From BOG-1112 sp964635325 (GTDB taxonomy: Bacteria > Bdellovibrionota_B > Oligoflexia > Oligoflexales > Bog-1112), in the NCBI GenBank assembly GCA_964635325.1, contig CAZWOL010000021.1:1-45580 (forward strand): a stretch of 45,580 nt of DNA, given 5' to 3'. The notes under the pieces are model-generated. The model saw only the letters and a list, made by a program, of their open reading frames with translations, made no database searches and was not told the DNA's origin. Positions 1 to 7,983 of this stretch are shown here, one piece after another. The position numbers were made by a program, and so were the translations under genes. The stretch's first letter is position 1. The number at the start of each line of letters is the position of its first letter.

Positions 1-54
1 GACGAACTTGACGAACTTGACGAACTTGACGAACTTGACGAACTTGACGAACTT
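1..54. repeat. Perfect 9-bp tandem repeat, six copies, coding poly-serine
   Basis: The unit gacgaactt is repeated six times without a mismatch and may continue beyond base 1. On the minus strand, in the frame of the secreted protein, each unit reads AGT TCG TCA, that is Ser-Ser-Ser. Because the unit is 9 bp, gain or loss of copies lengthens or shortens the serine tract without changing frame. Confidence 0.97.
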
Positions 55-1145
55 GGTTGCATTCTTGGCAAACTTCTGACGAGAACTTGCGCAAATTCAA
101 AACTAGGAAAACTACATGTTGTGTAAAAGCTTGCAATGTGCGTCCAAAGCACTCTTGGTAGACGTCCCACAAGTCTGTAGAAAGCTGCCCCACGACGCTG
201 AGATATAGCGACTGCAATAGCAGACTGAAGATCTTCTCGAAAGGCACAAACTTCCGCATAGGTATGACCATCCGAAAGACGTCGACCACGCAAAGACTGT
301 GTTTGCCCTAGCATCTCTTGAATAGCAGAGAATTCTAGACAAAGAAAAGCTTGCAGGGGGCTGATCATCAATTGAATATCATCCCTTCCGATCAAGATTT
401 GAAAGGCTCGGTTTAGGAGCTCAACTGTTGGAGGTGGGACATTGCGATTTACACTCGCTACCATCGCAGAAATTTCGGGATAGTAAGACCAAAGCACATA
501 CCAAATCATTACGATATTGGTTTCGCATATCATCTCCAAAGAAAGTTCTAGCATTATGATCCTGTCAAGCTCTGGCATTGTGATGTTGTCAACCTCTGGC
601 CTTATGTTGTTGGCAAGCTGGAGTGCCAAATTGTTGAGGGAGCTGATGCTCGCTCCTTCATCAATGAAATTTGAGCGAAGTATGTATTGTGCATACCTAG
701 CGCGCTTCATTTGTAGGCAACCTAAAGCATTAGGATGATCGCCGCAAATGTCGTATATTCGACAAGCCGTATATAATAAAACGTATAATACACTGAGACG
801 ATGCTGAATTTGCCGACGAGCTTCCACACTAAGATTCGGAAGTTCAGCGACCGGATTTTCGTTATCTACTTCTACCTCCTCCTCGTCGTCACTACTCTCA
901 GAAACCGAGTCGGAGTTTTCTCCAGACAAAGGCCCTGCTGTCAAATCAGGAGAACGCTCTCGCAAGTCTGGATCTTCTGAGTCGGATGATGAGCTATCTT
1001 CGTCATCAGATTCTTCACCCCGTAAAACCTTGGAAGCAGATCCATTCAGATCGGATTCAGCACTTCGTTTACGCTTCCCTGCAGCACTCAAAGGGAAGGC
1101 TAAAAAAATTACAAACAAGCTGACAAGCAGTTCTGAATGTTTCAT
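1..1145 (-). CDS. Secreted acidic Ser-rich protein with poly-Ser tail, partial (3' end beyond window)
   Basis: This frame is open from an ATG at 1145 down to base 1, giving 381 visible residues and no stop in the window. Residues 1-22 look like a signal peptide (hydrophobic core, then LSAA). A basic KRKR (24-27) follows, then a strongly acidic, serine-rich low-complexity stretch (about 45-100, with SDDEDSSSSDSEDPD and SSDDEEEVEVD). Residues about 105-362 look globular and helical. From residue 365 the frame becomes an unbroken run of at least 17 serines, encoded by the 9-bp repeat at the window edge. I do not recognise a family. The segment ITMPELDR (188-195) and the preceding FIDE...NN...NNI pattern weakly resemble the cyclin box of the protein at 6440. 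The TTGGA upstream is a weak ribosome site. The acidic Ser/Asp/Glu clusters and KRKR resemble eukaryotic nuclear or CK2-target proteins, but that is an impression, not a domain match. Confidence 0.8.
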   Translation of the reverse strand, partial: MKHSELLVSLFVIFLAFPLSAAGKRKRSAESDLNGSASKVLRGEESDDEDSSSSDSEDPDLRERSPDLTAGPLSGENSDSVSESSDDEEEVEVDNENPVAELPNLSVEARRQIQHRLSVLYVLLYTACRIYDICGDHPNALGCLQMKRARYAQYILRSNFIDEGASISSLNNLALQLANNIRPEVDNITMPELDRIIMLELSLEMICETNIVMIWYVLWSYYPEISAMVASVNRNVPPPTVELLNRAFQILIGRDDIQLMISPLQAFLCLEFSAIQEMLGQTQSLRGRRLSDGHTYAEVCAFREDLQSAIAVAISQRRGAAFYRLVGRLPRVLWTHIASFYTTCSFPSFEFAQVLVRSLPRMQPSSSSSSSSSSSSSSSSS

Positions 1146-1235
1146 AAATTTGATCCAAATATGTTGATTGATTTGGACGTAGATAACCCAAAAACACCGC
1201 CAAGTCAAGGGTTCGGCAATAACACACTAAATCTA

Positions 1236-2387
1236 CTAGACTTTTATAAGGAGACGTTCGGCACTTGCCTTGAGGGTTTCTGCCTTCTTTGCAAAGCAAA
1301 AGCGGACCAAACGCTTCTGCTTCATCAGCACACGATCCTGAAAAAAAGCCGATAAAGGTATGCAGGCCACCTTTATTTCACGGGTGAGCCAGAGCGCAAA
1401 GGCTTCGTCATCCAAATTCGATAGCACACTGTAGTCTGCTACAATGAAGTAGGTCCCCTGCGTTGGTAGACAACGAAATCCTGCACCTTCAAGTGCATTG
1501 CGCAAAAGTTTTTCTTTCTGTGCATAATCTTGTCGCAGCTCTTCGAAATAAGATGCAGGAAGTTGGAAGGCTTTGATAGCAGCTTTCTGCAAAGGACTTG
1601 CAGAGCAAAAAGTAGTGTGTTCGTGAATGGTGCGCATACGCTGGATGATGGAAGCTGGTGCGCATGCATAGCCTATTTTCCAACCGGTGATGCTAAAGGT
1701 TTTGGATGCGGATGAAATCACCACCGTTCGTTCTCTCATTCCTGCTAGACGTGCAAGCGAATGATGCTCATACGGTGCAAAGACCAGCTCCTCATAAACT
1801 TCATCCGTAATCACAAACAAATTATGCTTGCAAGCCAGCTCTGCAATTGCAGCGAGTTCATCACGTGAGAAGACTTTGCCACTTGGATTGTTAGGGGTGT
1901 TCAGCAGAATCACTTTAGTCTGGGGTGTGATCGCACGTGCAAGAGCATTCGTATCTAGAGTCCAGTGTGGAGCTTCTAAGACCACCGTTTTGAATTGCGC
2001 ACCCGCAGCGAGTGCAAATCCAGGATAGATATCGTAGTAGGGTTCAAAAGTCAGCAGCTCATCCCCACGTTGGCACAGTGCCATCACTGCACAAAAGAGT
2101 GCTTCGGTTGCACCGGAAAATATACAGACTTCTTTATCAGCATCGTAACTCATCTGACGTCTTTGCTCGACAGATCTTGCTACAGCTAGGCGCAGATCTC
2201 GAAGACCCTGTGAGGGTGCGTACTGATTGCAACCACTGCGTAGAGCGACTACAGCTTCATCGATCAATTCCCTAGGCCCATCAAAGTCGGGAAAGCCCTG
2301 AGCAAGATTAATAGCATCAGCCCGACGAGCTTCTTCACTCATCCTTGAGAAGATCGATACTCCAAAATCATCCCACGATCGCAACAT
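1236..2387 (-). CDS. PLP-dependent class I/II aminotransferase (methionine/kynurenine aminotransferase type)
   Basis: A 383-residue fold-type I aminotransferase, full length for the family and cytosolic. The N-terminal NLAQGFPDFDGP (27-38) and NQYAPSQGLRDLR (54-66) are typical of the YbdL/kynurenine-oxoglutarate aminotransferase branch. The NTPNNPSG loop (163-170), the Asp of ITDEVY (about 195) that contacts the pyridine nitrogen, and the Schiff-base lysine in SSASKTFSITGWKIGY (K229) are all present. A C-terminal Arg in RFCFAKK fits the substrate-carboxylate arginine. It probably transfers an amino group from methionine or an aromatic amino acid to a 2-oxo acid; the exact substrate cannot be read from sequence. 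The ATG start is preceded by AGAAGGA at good spacing. It lies just upstream of the secreted Ser-rich gene on the same strand, with a gap of about 90 bp. Confidence 0.92.
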   Translation of the reverse strand: MLRSWDDFGVSIFSRMSEEARRADAINLAQGFPDFDGPRELIDEAVVALRSGCNQYAPSQGLRDLRLAVARSVEQRRQMSYDADKEVCIFSGATEALFCAVMALCQRGDELLTFEPYYDIYPGFALAAGAQFKTVVLEAPHWTLDTNALARAITPQTKVILLNTPNNPSGKVFSRDELAAIAELACKHNLFVITDEVYEELVFAPYEHHSLARLAGMRERTVVISSASKTFSITGWKIGYACAPASIIQRMRTIHEHTTFCSASPLQKAAIKAFQLPASYFEELRQDYAQKEKLLRNALEGAGFRCLPTQGTYFIVADYSVLSNLDDEAFALWLTREIKVACIPLSAFFQDRVLMKQKRLVRFCFAKKAETLKASAERLLIKV

Positions 2388-2507
2388 AGATTTTTTCCTT
2401 CTCGTTTGTTGTGGTTTGTGTTGTTAAAAACTTCCCAAATTTCATGTTTTTCTTAATCTTCGCAGAGTAATTCTACATCTCCAAAGCAACAAAGAAGGGA
2501 ATTATCT

Positions 2508-2918
2508 GTGCGTCGATTAACAGTTATAATGAGCTTGAGTTTATTTTTTAACATAAGTCTTGCAAAAACACAGAGCCCTGATTGTGTCGATTTGCTAAAT
2601 GCAATCACAGCAACGACTGCATTTTGCGCAGGCCTTGGAGGCTGGTATGTGTGGAATTCTGACAAAGATGCCTATTGCAAGGAAGGCAAACTTATCTGCT
2701 GCAAAAAACCTATAGACCTCTTTCACATGGAACAGGCAGAGTGCTTTGATCAAATATCAACGAATACGACTTGTGGAACACAAATTCCTTTATGCAAGAA
2801 GAATGATCAATCGTTCGAATTTGCAACTAAGAGCATGCGTTGGGCTAGCATAGGTATTGCGGCCGCATCTGGACTTGCTGCATTTATAAGCTTCTTTTCT
2901 TTAGCTTTGCTGCACTAA
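2508..2918 (+). CDS. Small Cys-rich exported/membrane protein, unknown
   Basis: A 136-residue protein of unknown function. A GTG start is chosen because AAGAAGGGA sits about 8 bases upstream; an in-frame ATG at 2529 is an alternative but lacks such a site. The N terminus (MRRLTVIMSLSLFFNISLAK) is a plausible signal peptide. The middle has eight cysteines, including a CC pair, consistent with disulfide bonding outside the cytoplasm. Residues about 108-135 form a Gly/Ala-rich then Phe/Leu-rich hydrophobic segment (a C-terminal transmembrane helix). A second hydrophobic, Ala/Gly-rich stretch lies at about 30-48. It is divergent from the aminotransferase and upstream of the ABC exporter operon, but nothing ties it to either. 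No homologue is recognised. Confidence 0.65.
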   Translation: MRRLTVIMSLSLFFNISLAKTQSPDCVDLLNAITATTAFCAGLGGWYVWNSDKDAYCKEGKLICCKKPIDLFHMEQAECFDQISTNTTCGTQIPLCKKNDQSFEFATKSMRWASIGIAAASGLAAFISFFSLALLH

Positions 2919-2971
2919 TTCACCAAGTCTTCTCATTGGAGAATTCCATCTAATTATGCTATCACTATCAG

Positions 2972-4003
2972 ATGACTCCTATACTTCACATCGACAACAT
3001 CTCTAAAAGCTACCAAACTTTCCAACAGGATCCGACCTTTTGGGGAAGCCTGAAAAACTTTGTCTATCGCAAACACAAAGAAGTGCACGCTCTGCAACCC
3101 ATCTCCTTCTCTGTACAGAAGGGAGAATTCATCGGCGTGCTAGGCCCCAATGGTGCAGGCAAAACAACCACGCTAAAAATTCTGACAGGACTCATCACTC
3201 CGACGACAGGCAAAGCGACAGCTTTTGGCCAATATGACACGAGCGCACGTACCTATGCCTATCTCAAACGCATAGGGATGGTGATGGGGCAGAGGCAGCA
3301 ACTGCAGTCTGACTTACCTGCACTCGATTCGTTTTATCTCGCAAAAGCTCTGTATGATATTGACGATGCAGTCTTTAACGAACGTCTTGATGAATTTAAG
3401 AGCATGCTGAGCGTCGAAGAAAAAATCCGCGTCCCCGTACGCAAACTTTCCCTAGGGGAGCGGATGAAGATGGAACTCATCCTCTCGCTTCTGCATCATC
3501 CCGAAATACTTTTTCTCGATGAACCGACCATAGGCCTAGATTTTCAGGCGGCACAGATCATCCGCAAATTCCTGAGACGTATGAACCGCGAATTGCAGAT
3601 GACCATTCTACTGACAAGTCATTATAGCAAGGACATCGAAGAGCTCTGCGAGCGTGTTATTTTGATCAATCACGGGCGTATGGTTTACGACGGTCCCCTT
3701 GCAGGAGTCGATGAGCGCATTCATGGCCAACGTGTCATCGACCTTCGTTTTCGCTCTTTCCAGGAACGAGAGGTTTTTCGTACAGCTAGCTTGCCAGCAA
3801 TGCAGAGTCTCAAGAGTATGACAGAAGCTAAAGCCGAGGATATGAACATCCTCCGACTGATTATAGCAAGTAAGGACAGCCAAGATGTTTTAAGTATGCT
3901 TATGCAAGGCATTGGTCCCAATACTCTTGCAGACCTTAGCGTCGGAGAACAGCCTTTGGATGAGATCTTTACGCAGATCTACAGCAATACAGCAAGACTA
4001 TGA
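2972..4003 (+). CDS. ABC transporter ATP-binding protein (ABC-2 exporter, COG4586 type)
   Basis: A 343-residue ATP-binding subunit. Visible motifs are Walker A GPNGAGKTT (58-66), signature LSLGERMK (159-166), Walker B ILFLDEP (179-185) and a following TSH switch histidine. The N terminus carries the extra segment FQQDPTFWGSLKNF before the nucleotide-binding fold, typical of the COG4586 group, and the C-terminal portion of about 100 residues is the accessory domain of that group. It would energise export through the two permeases encoded directly downstream; the stop overlaps the next start (ATGA). The substrate is not known for this family in general. No strong ribosome site precedes the ATG. 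Confidence 0.9.
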   Translation: MTPILHIDNISKSYQTFQQDPTFWGSLKNFVYRKHKEVHALQPISFSVQKGEFIGVLGPNGAGKTTTLKILTGLITPTTGKATAFGQYDTSARTYAYLKRIGMVMGQRQQLQSDLPALDSFYLAKALYDIDDAVFNERLDEFKSMLSVEEKIRVPVRKLSLGERMKMELILSLLHHPEILFLDEPTIGLDFQAAQIIRKFLRRMNRELQMTILLTSHYSKDIEELCERVILINHGRMVYDGPLAGVDERIHGQRVIDLRFRSFQEREVFRTASLPAMQSLKSMTEAKAEDMNILRLIIASKDSQDVLSMLMQGIGPNTLADLSVGEQPLDEIFTQIYSNTARL

Positions 4004-4809
4004 TGCGCTACTTCAAAATTTTCCAACTCTTCTTTCTGCAAGCCATCAAAATCGAGTTGACGTATCGCTCACAAATTTTGCAGAGACTTTTAGGTCTTGC
4101 TATTTCTATGTCTGCAACGATCTTTTTTTGGATAGCTGTCAGTCAAAAGCATACTATTGCGGATTACACCCCACAGAGCATGCTTTTTTACTTTGTGATC
4201 GTAACTCTCCAAGATTTTGTATTTGTCAGTGGAGAGGAATTTGCAAAACGTTTGGGTGAAAAAATTCGCATGGGAAAGCTTTCCTCTGCATTAGTGCAGC
4301 CTTTTCCCTATCTCTTGAACATCTTTGCATCCGGGATTGGTGGCTTTGCCCTACGCATCAGCATCGTTCTGCCATTTTTTTTGATGGCTCGATGGACTTT
4401 TCTCCAAGACTTTCGCTTTGAGGACATTCTCTTTCAGTTTGGATTTTACTTGCTAGCGTTTTTATTGGCATGCGCAATAAGCTTAGTATGCTTGATCATC
4501 ACGGGTCTGCTCGCCTTTGATATGACCCATGTGTGGGCTCCCTGGGTGCTTTTTGTAGCGTGTTATCTCTTGCTGAGTGGAATTTTCTTTCCTGCAGACC
4601 AGGCGACAGGCTTTATAAAAGCTCTGATGCCGTATTTGCCATTTTATTATATGCAGGGCTTCCCGGCTCTAGTTCTCGTGGGTCGTTTGAGCACAGACAG
4701 CATCTTTTGGGGCCTTGCGCAGGGAGCTTTGGTACTCGTCTACCTTAGCCTCATCCTCACGTTTATGTGGCATCGAGGTGTACGAAAATTCGAGGCAATC
4801 GGCATATGA
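4000..4809 (+). CDS. ABC-2 type permease subunit 1 (COG4587 type)
   Basis: A 269-residue polytopic membrane protein with about six hydrophobic segments, beginning MMRYFKIFQLFFLQAIKIEL. Length, the N-terminal amphipathic entry and its place between a COG4586-like ATPase and another permease fit the first permease of this three-gene exporter class. Its start overlaps the stop of the ATPase gene by four bases, and its stop overlaps the next start in the same way, so the three genes are probably translationally coupled. It should form a heterodimeric channel with the following gene. Substrate unknown. Confidence 0.85.
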   Translation: MMRYFKIFQLFFLQAIKIELTYRSQILQRLLGLAISMSATIFFWIAVSQKHTIADYTPQSMLFYFVIVTLQDFVFVSGEEFAKRLGEKIRMGKLSSALVQPFPYLLNIFASGIGGFALRISIVLPFFLMARWTFLQDFRFEDILFQFGFYLLAFLLACAISLVCLIITGLLAFDMTHVWAPWVLFVACYLLLSGIFFPADQATGFIKALMPYLPFYYMQGFPALVLVGRLSTDSIFWGLAQGALVLVYLSLILTFMWHRGVRKFEAIGI

Positions 4810-5615
4810 CCTTTTTCACAAATTTGCGTCAGCTCATTTCCGCAAACTGGCGTATGACCTGGCATGATGCACTCATCTATCGCTTTCACACGGTCTTTTT
4901 CATTGTCTTTGAGAGTATTTTCTTCATCGCAAATTTCTATACTTTGCATGTTGGTTTTGAACTAGCAGGAGGAAGTGTCAACGGATGGAGCAAGGAGCAG
5001 GCCTTTCTTGTAAGTTCGATTTTTAATTTTACGCATCAAATTTTTTTGACCTTTCTCTCGAGTTTTATTTTTGAAATCGGAGAAAAATGCGGTAGTGGCG
5101 CCTTTGACTTCATACTCCTCAAACCACACCACCCACTCGTCAGCTTATGGGCAAGCTGCACTTGGATTGTGCAAAACATTCCGAGCACAGTGCTGAGTGG
5201 AGCTGTATTTATCTATTTGCTAGTGACCTCTGCACCCGCTGATATTTCGCTACTGAATTACCTGAGTGGATTCGCCTTTGTCATACTAGGTGTATTGGTG
5301 CGTTTAGGCTTAGCCTTGCTCTGCGTCTGTCCCGTATTCTTTAGTGAGCGTCTGCTTGCTGTCGACACCTACTGGAACCTAGCTTCGGTCGGAGTTTACC
5401 CGCAGCAGATACTTCCTCGCATCTTGCAGTACCTCTTTACTTTTGGATTACCTGTGATGCTGATCTCCTCAGTACCTGCTGAGGCTTTTTTTGGAATGCG
5501 CTCTCCACTCTATCTTGTCGCATGCTTTGGAGTGGGACTGGTCTTCTTTATGTTCACTCTCAAAATTTTTGCTTGGGCCATTCGGCATTACAAATCTGTC
5601 AATGCTGGGATCTAG
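4806..5615 (+). CDS. ABC-2 type permease subunit 2 (COG3694 type)
   Basis: A 269-residue polytopic membrane protein. I choose the ATG at 4806, which overlaps the previous stop as ATGA, rather than the longer frame starting inside the upstream gene. It begins MTFFTNLRQLISANWRMTWH and has about six hydrophobic segments. The pattern FILLKPHHPL in the first cytoplasmic loop is characteristic of this permease type (FDxxLxKP). It pairs with the preceding permease and ATPase to make a complete exporter. The last 17 bases overlap, tail to tail, the unknown secreted-protein gene on the other strand. Confidence 0.85.
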   Translation: MTFFTNLRQLISANWRMTWHDALIYRFHTVFFIVFESIFFIANFYTLHVGFELAGGSVNGWSKEQAFLVSSIFNFTHQIFLTFLSSFIFEIGEKCGSGAFDFILLKPHHPLVSLWASCTWIVQNIPSTVLSGAVFIYLLVTSAPADISLLNYLSGFAFVILGVLVRLGLALLCVCPVFFSERLLAVDTYWNLASVGVYPQQILPRILQYLFTFGLPVMLISSVPAEAFFGMRSPLYLVACFGVGLVFFMFTLKIFAWAIRHYKSVNAGI

Positions 5616-6252
5616 GATTTTGTGCCAAAAGACAAGTCCCAGCTGCTCCAATAATCGCATTACGTCGATGCGAATGCGATCGATGGGCTTGATGCTGCTC
5701 TGATCCAACAGTTCCAGGATTAGGAGCTGTCCCCGCACGTCTATGGCGGGGGCTTCGAGGAATTTGAATTTCAGGATTATTTAGAGCAAGGGAGAGTGCA
5801 CGGTCAGCATTCGGACTGCTAGCATTCAAATCTAGGGGAAGCTGCAATAGATAAGCTGCAATACGTCGAATAATAGCTCTTGCAACCTTCACTCTGATAT
5901 GTGATTGGGCGGCTGTCTCACCATCAAGTGGCTGATAAAGTGGTGCAAAAGTTGAATCGATGAGATCTGCTGCGGTCTGCATGCTGGGTGTCAACTGCGC
6001 TTGTGTAGGTCTTGTTGTCAGAGCATAAAGCGTCAGAGCATTGTGATAATCCACGTGTGCATCTTCAGGACGGTTCTCATTCCAAAAATGCATGGTCAAA
6101 CCATTGAATAATGGTTCCGTCTCTTCATCATCTGAGTCCAACAACGGGTCCGTACATGAGACTGGACAGCGCTCGTCTCCCGCATGCAGAAGCCCAGAGG
6201 AAAATCCAAACAGAATAATAGTCGTAAGTAGAATTCGAGCGTGACGAATCAC
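5599..6252 (-). CDS. Secreted protein with acidic patch and Arg/His-rich tail, unknown
   Basis: A 217-residue protein. A GTG start is supported by AAGGA nine bases upstream. Residues 1-24 form a signal peptide (hydrophobic ITTIILFGFSSGLLHAG-like core). An acidic patch DSDDEETEP (39-47) follows, similar to SDDEE stretches in the secreted protein at the left edge. The central region (about 60-160) looks helical, with conserved-looking hydrophobic spacing. The C-terminal third is basic and His/Arg-rich (SPRHRRAG, AHRSHSHRRN), as in nucleic-acid-binding or disordered tails. No family is recognised. It is convergent with the ABC exporter and divergent from the cyclin-like gene, sharing a 187-bp intergenic region with the latter. 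Confidence 0.7.
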   Translation of the reverse strand: MIRHARILLTTIILFGFSSGLLHAGDERCPVSCTDPLLDSDDEETEPLFNGLTMHFWNENRPEDAHVDYHNALTLYALTTRPTQAQLTPSMQTAADLIDSTFAPLYQPLDGETAAQSHIRVKVARAIIRRIAAYLLQLPLDLNASSPNADRALSLALNNPEIQIPRSPRHRRAGTAPNPGTVGSEQHQAHRSHSHRRNAIIGAAGTCLLAQNPRSQH

Positions 6253-6439
6253 AGTGAGTGTTCCTTCTTATTACATTCAAGATAGAAGCAATTACCTTCA
6301 AACGATAGTGAAGTCAAACAGAGTTGAAGGCAACAAGCAAGTGCACAAATAACGAACACGATTTATAGAATCTTTTAAAAACTGTATTTCTTCAACATCA
6401 TTTGTTATCACGTCTCCTCACAGACTGGAGATATCTCAC

Positions 6440-7204
6440 ATGAAGATTAAACTACTGAAGATCATAGTCCTCCTCACCCTGCTAACTCCCCCTTCAGTTG
6501 CTGCAAGTGATGATATAAGTTCCCTAACGAACGTGGTTTCATTAAAAATTTTCACCGAATACCTTACAGATCTCTCCAAGTACATCATTGATTTAAAAAC
6601 AGTTGATGATACACCTGAACTCGGTATGTTTGTAAGTTCCAACCCTCCAGACATTTCTGTAGCAGATTACGTATCTCGTTTTATGGTCTATCTATTCCAA
6701 GATCTGCATCTACCTAAAACCCGATACTCAAATGGTGAGCCGGTGTACGAATACGAGAAATCTGCTCTGGTTTATAGCGCAAATTTGCTCTGGCGTTTTA
6801 TAGTTCAGACTCGCAGACAACCCACACCAAAATCCATACACCGCATCCTAGCCATATGCTTTTTCGTAGCTCAAAGGAATCTCTGGGACGACCATGACAG
6901 CAATAAACACATCGCGAAAGTTGTGGGTATCACTACCCTTGAGTTGAAGCGCTTGGAAATTGTCTTTCTGACTATACTTGACTACAATATCCAAGCCTAT
7001 GAGCTGAACTATCGCTTGTATCTTCATATAATCGGCATATTGCCTAAGATGCCGCACCTTAGCAGTGATGAGTTCGAGCCCGAAGGACTCATTGTGGGAG
7101 AATTGCCAGCATTGATCCATTACGAGCTACCATGGATACTGAGTAGCTACTTAAGCCTTCCACTCCTTTCAACACTTGTAATTTATGATTACCTCGTGAA
7201 TTAG
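6440..7204 (+). CDS. Exported cyclin-box protein (PHO80/Pcl-like)
   Basis: A 254-residue protein. Residues 1-22 look like a cleavable signal peptide (KIIVLLTLLTPPSVAAS). Residues about 74-198 follow the PHO80/P-U-type cyclin box in order: SVADYVSRFMVYL (helix 1), ALVYSANLLWRFI (helix 2), SIHRILAICFFVAQRNLWDD (helix 3), NKHIAKVVGIT (loop and helix 4), and LELKRLEIVFLTILDYNI (helix 5). Family members have S-IxDYxxRI, AlxYxxRl, HRLlxxxxxxAsKfxDD, NxxYAKVgGIsxxELNxLExxFLxxldFxl. The usual CDK-contact lysine of AsK is Arg here (R146); the partner Glu in RLE (E173) is kept. The ATG has CTGGAG nine bases upstream. Cyclins are eukaryotic kinase activators, so an exported bacterial one could act on a host; that role is inference. 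It ends by overlapping the convergent permease gene by four bases. Confidence 0.75.
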   Translation: MKIKLLKIIVLLTLLTPPSVAASDDISSLTNVVSLKIFTEYLTDLSKYIIDLKTVDDTPELGMFVSSNPPDISVADYVSRFMVYLFQDLHLPKTRYSNGEPVYEYEKSALVYSANLLWRFIVQTRRQPTPKSIHRILAICFFVAQRNLWDDHDSNKHIAKVVGITTLELKRLEIVFLTILDYNIQAYELNYRLYLHIIGILPKMPHLSSDEFEPEGLIVGELPALIHYELPWILSSYLSLPLLSTLVIYDYLVN

Positions 7205-7983
7205 AAAGTCGAACTTGCCGTCGATTTTGTCTTCGAGAAGAGTACGCAGGCAAGAGATAAAAACAAGGCTACTAGAGACAGACCTAAGGCCACGGTCAGA
7301 ACAAATGCGTACGACCCATGTTCTACAAAAAAGCTAGGACTACGACTAAAATTTTGTAGGTTCCAGATTTTACTTAGATTTGAAAAAAAAGTAGAAAGCG
7401 CAACAGAGTCTTCATGCACCATACTCTGTGCAAGCGCTTCGCTCATAAGCCCGACAATCCACAAAGAACAAGCCGCAAAGAGCGCAGTTGCCATTCCACA
7501 AAAGACCGTAAAGACAAGTGTCATTGCCGCAACAACCCACCATGCTACGATATTAAGAGTGAGGGCCATCGTTTCGCTTGCCTTCAACCAACCAAAGTCA
7601 TTAAGAAGCATGCTGATTTGCCAAATAACAAGCATGATCATACCACTAATAAAAAGAGCATAGCTGACTCCCAAAAAACGTCCGATGAGCCAAAGCGAAC
7701 GCGATATGGGAGAAGCTAGTTGAACCTCTAAGGATCCATCGATGCGTGCAAGCGAGAGTATTCTAAGACTCCAAAACATTGCGATGAAGCTACCCATGAT
7801 TTGAAAGCTAAAAATTCCTATATCAAACAGTATTTTTCGAAAGTCAGAAACGGTCCATGAACTTGCAAGACCGGCAAATACTGCAAGCAGCAAGCTTAGA
7901 AAAACTGCAGGAAGAAAAATTGGTCCACGTAGAAGTTGAGAGGAAGTTTCTTGCGCGAGTGAGCTAAGTGTACGAACCTTCAT
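7201..7983 (-). CDS. ABC-2 type permease
   Basis: A 260-residue protein with about six transmembrane segments, starting MKVRTLSSLAQETSSQLLRG. This is the usual length and layout of ABC-2 permeases that pair with a single ATPase (the NosY/GldF-like group). A motif such as ISRSLWLIGRFLG after RIDGSLEVQLASP matches the conserved 'lasPisRseillGKflg' region of that family. Its start overlaps the end of the ATPase gene (ATGA), and the operon runs leftward from yggT. The transported molecule is unknown. It ends overlapping the cyclin-like gene by four bases. Confidence 0.87.
   Translation of the reverse strand: MKVRTLSSLAQETSSQLLRGPIFLPAVFLSLLLAVFAGLASSWTVSDFRKILFDIGIFSFQIMGSFIAMFWSLRILSLARIDGSLEVQLASPISRSLWLIGRFLGVSYALFISGMIMLVIWQISMLLNDFGWLKASETMALTLNIVAWWVVAAMTLVFTVFCGMATALFAACSLWIVGLMSEALAQSMVHEDSVALSTFFSNLSKIWNLQNFSRSPSFFVEHGSYAFVLTVALGLSLVALFLSLACVLFSKTKSTASSTF

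Noticed and set aside
1..54. Possible CRISPR-like repeat array at the left edge
   Set aside because: Units are 9 bp, directly adjacent without spacers, and lie in frame inside a coding sequence; this is a simple tandem repeat.
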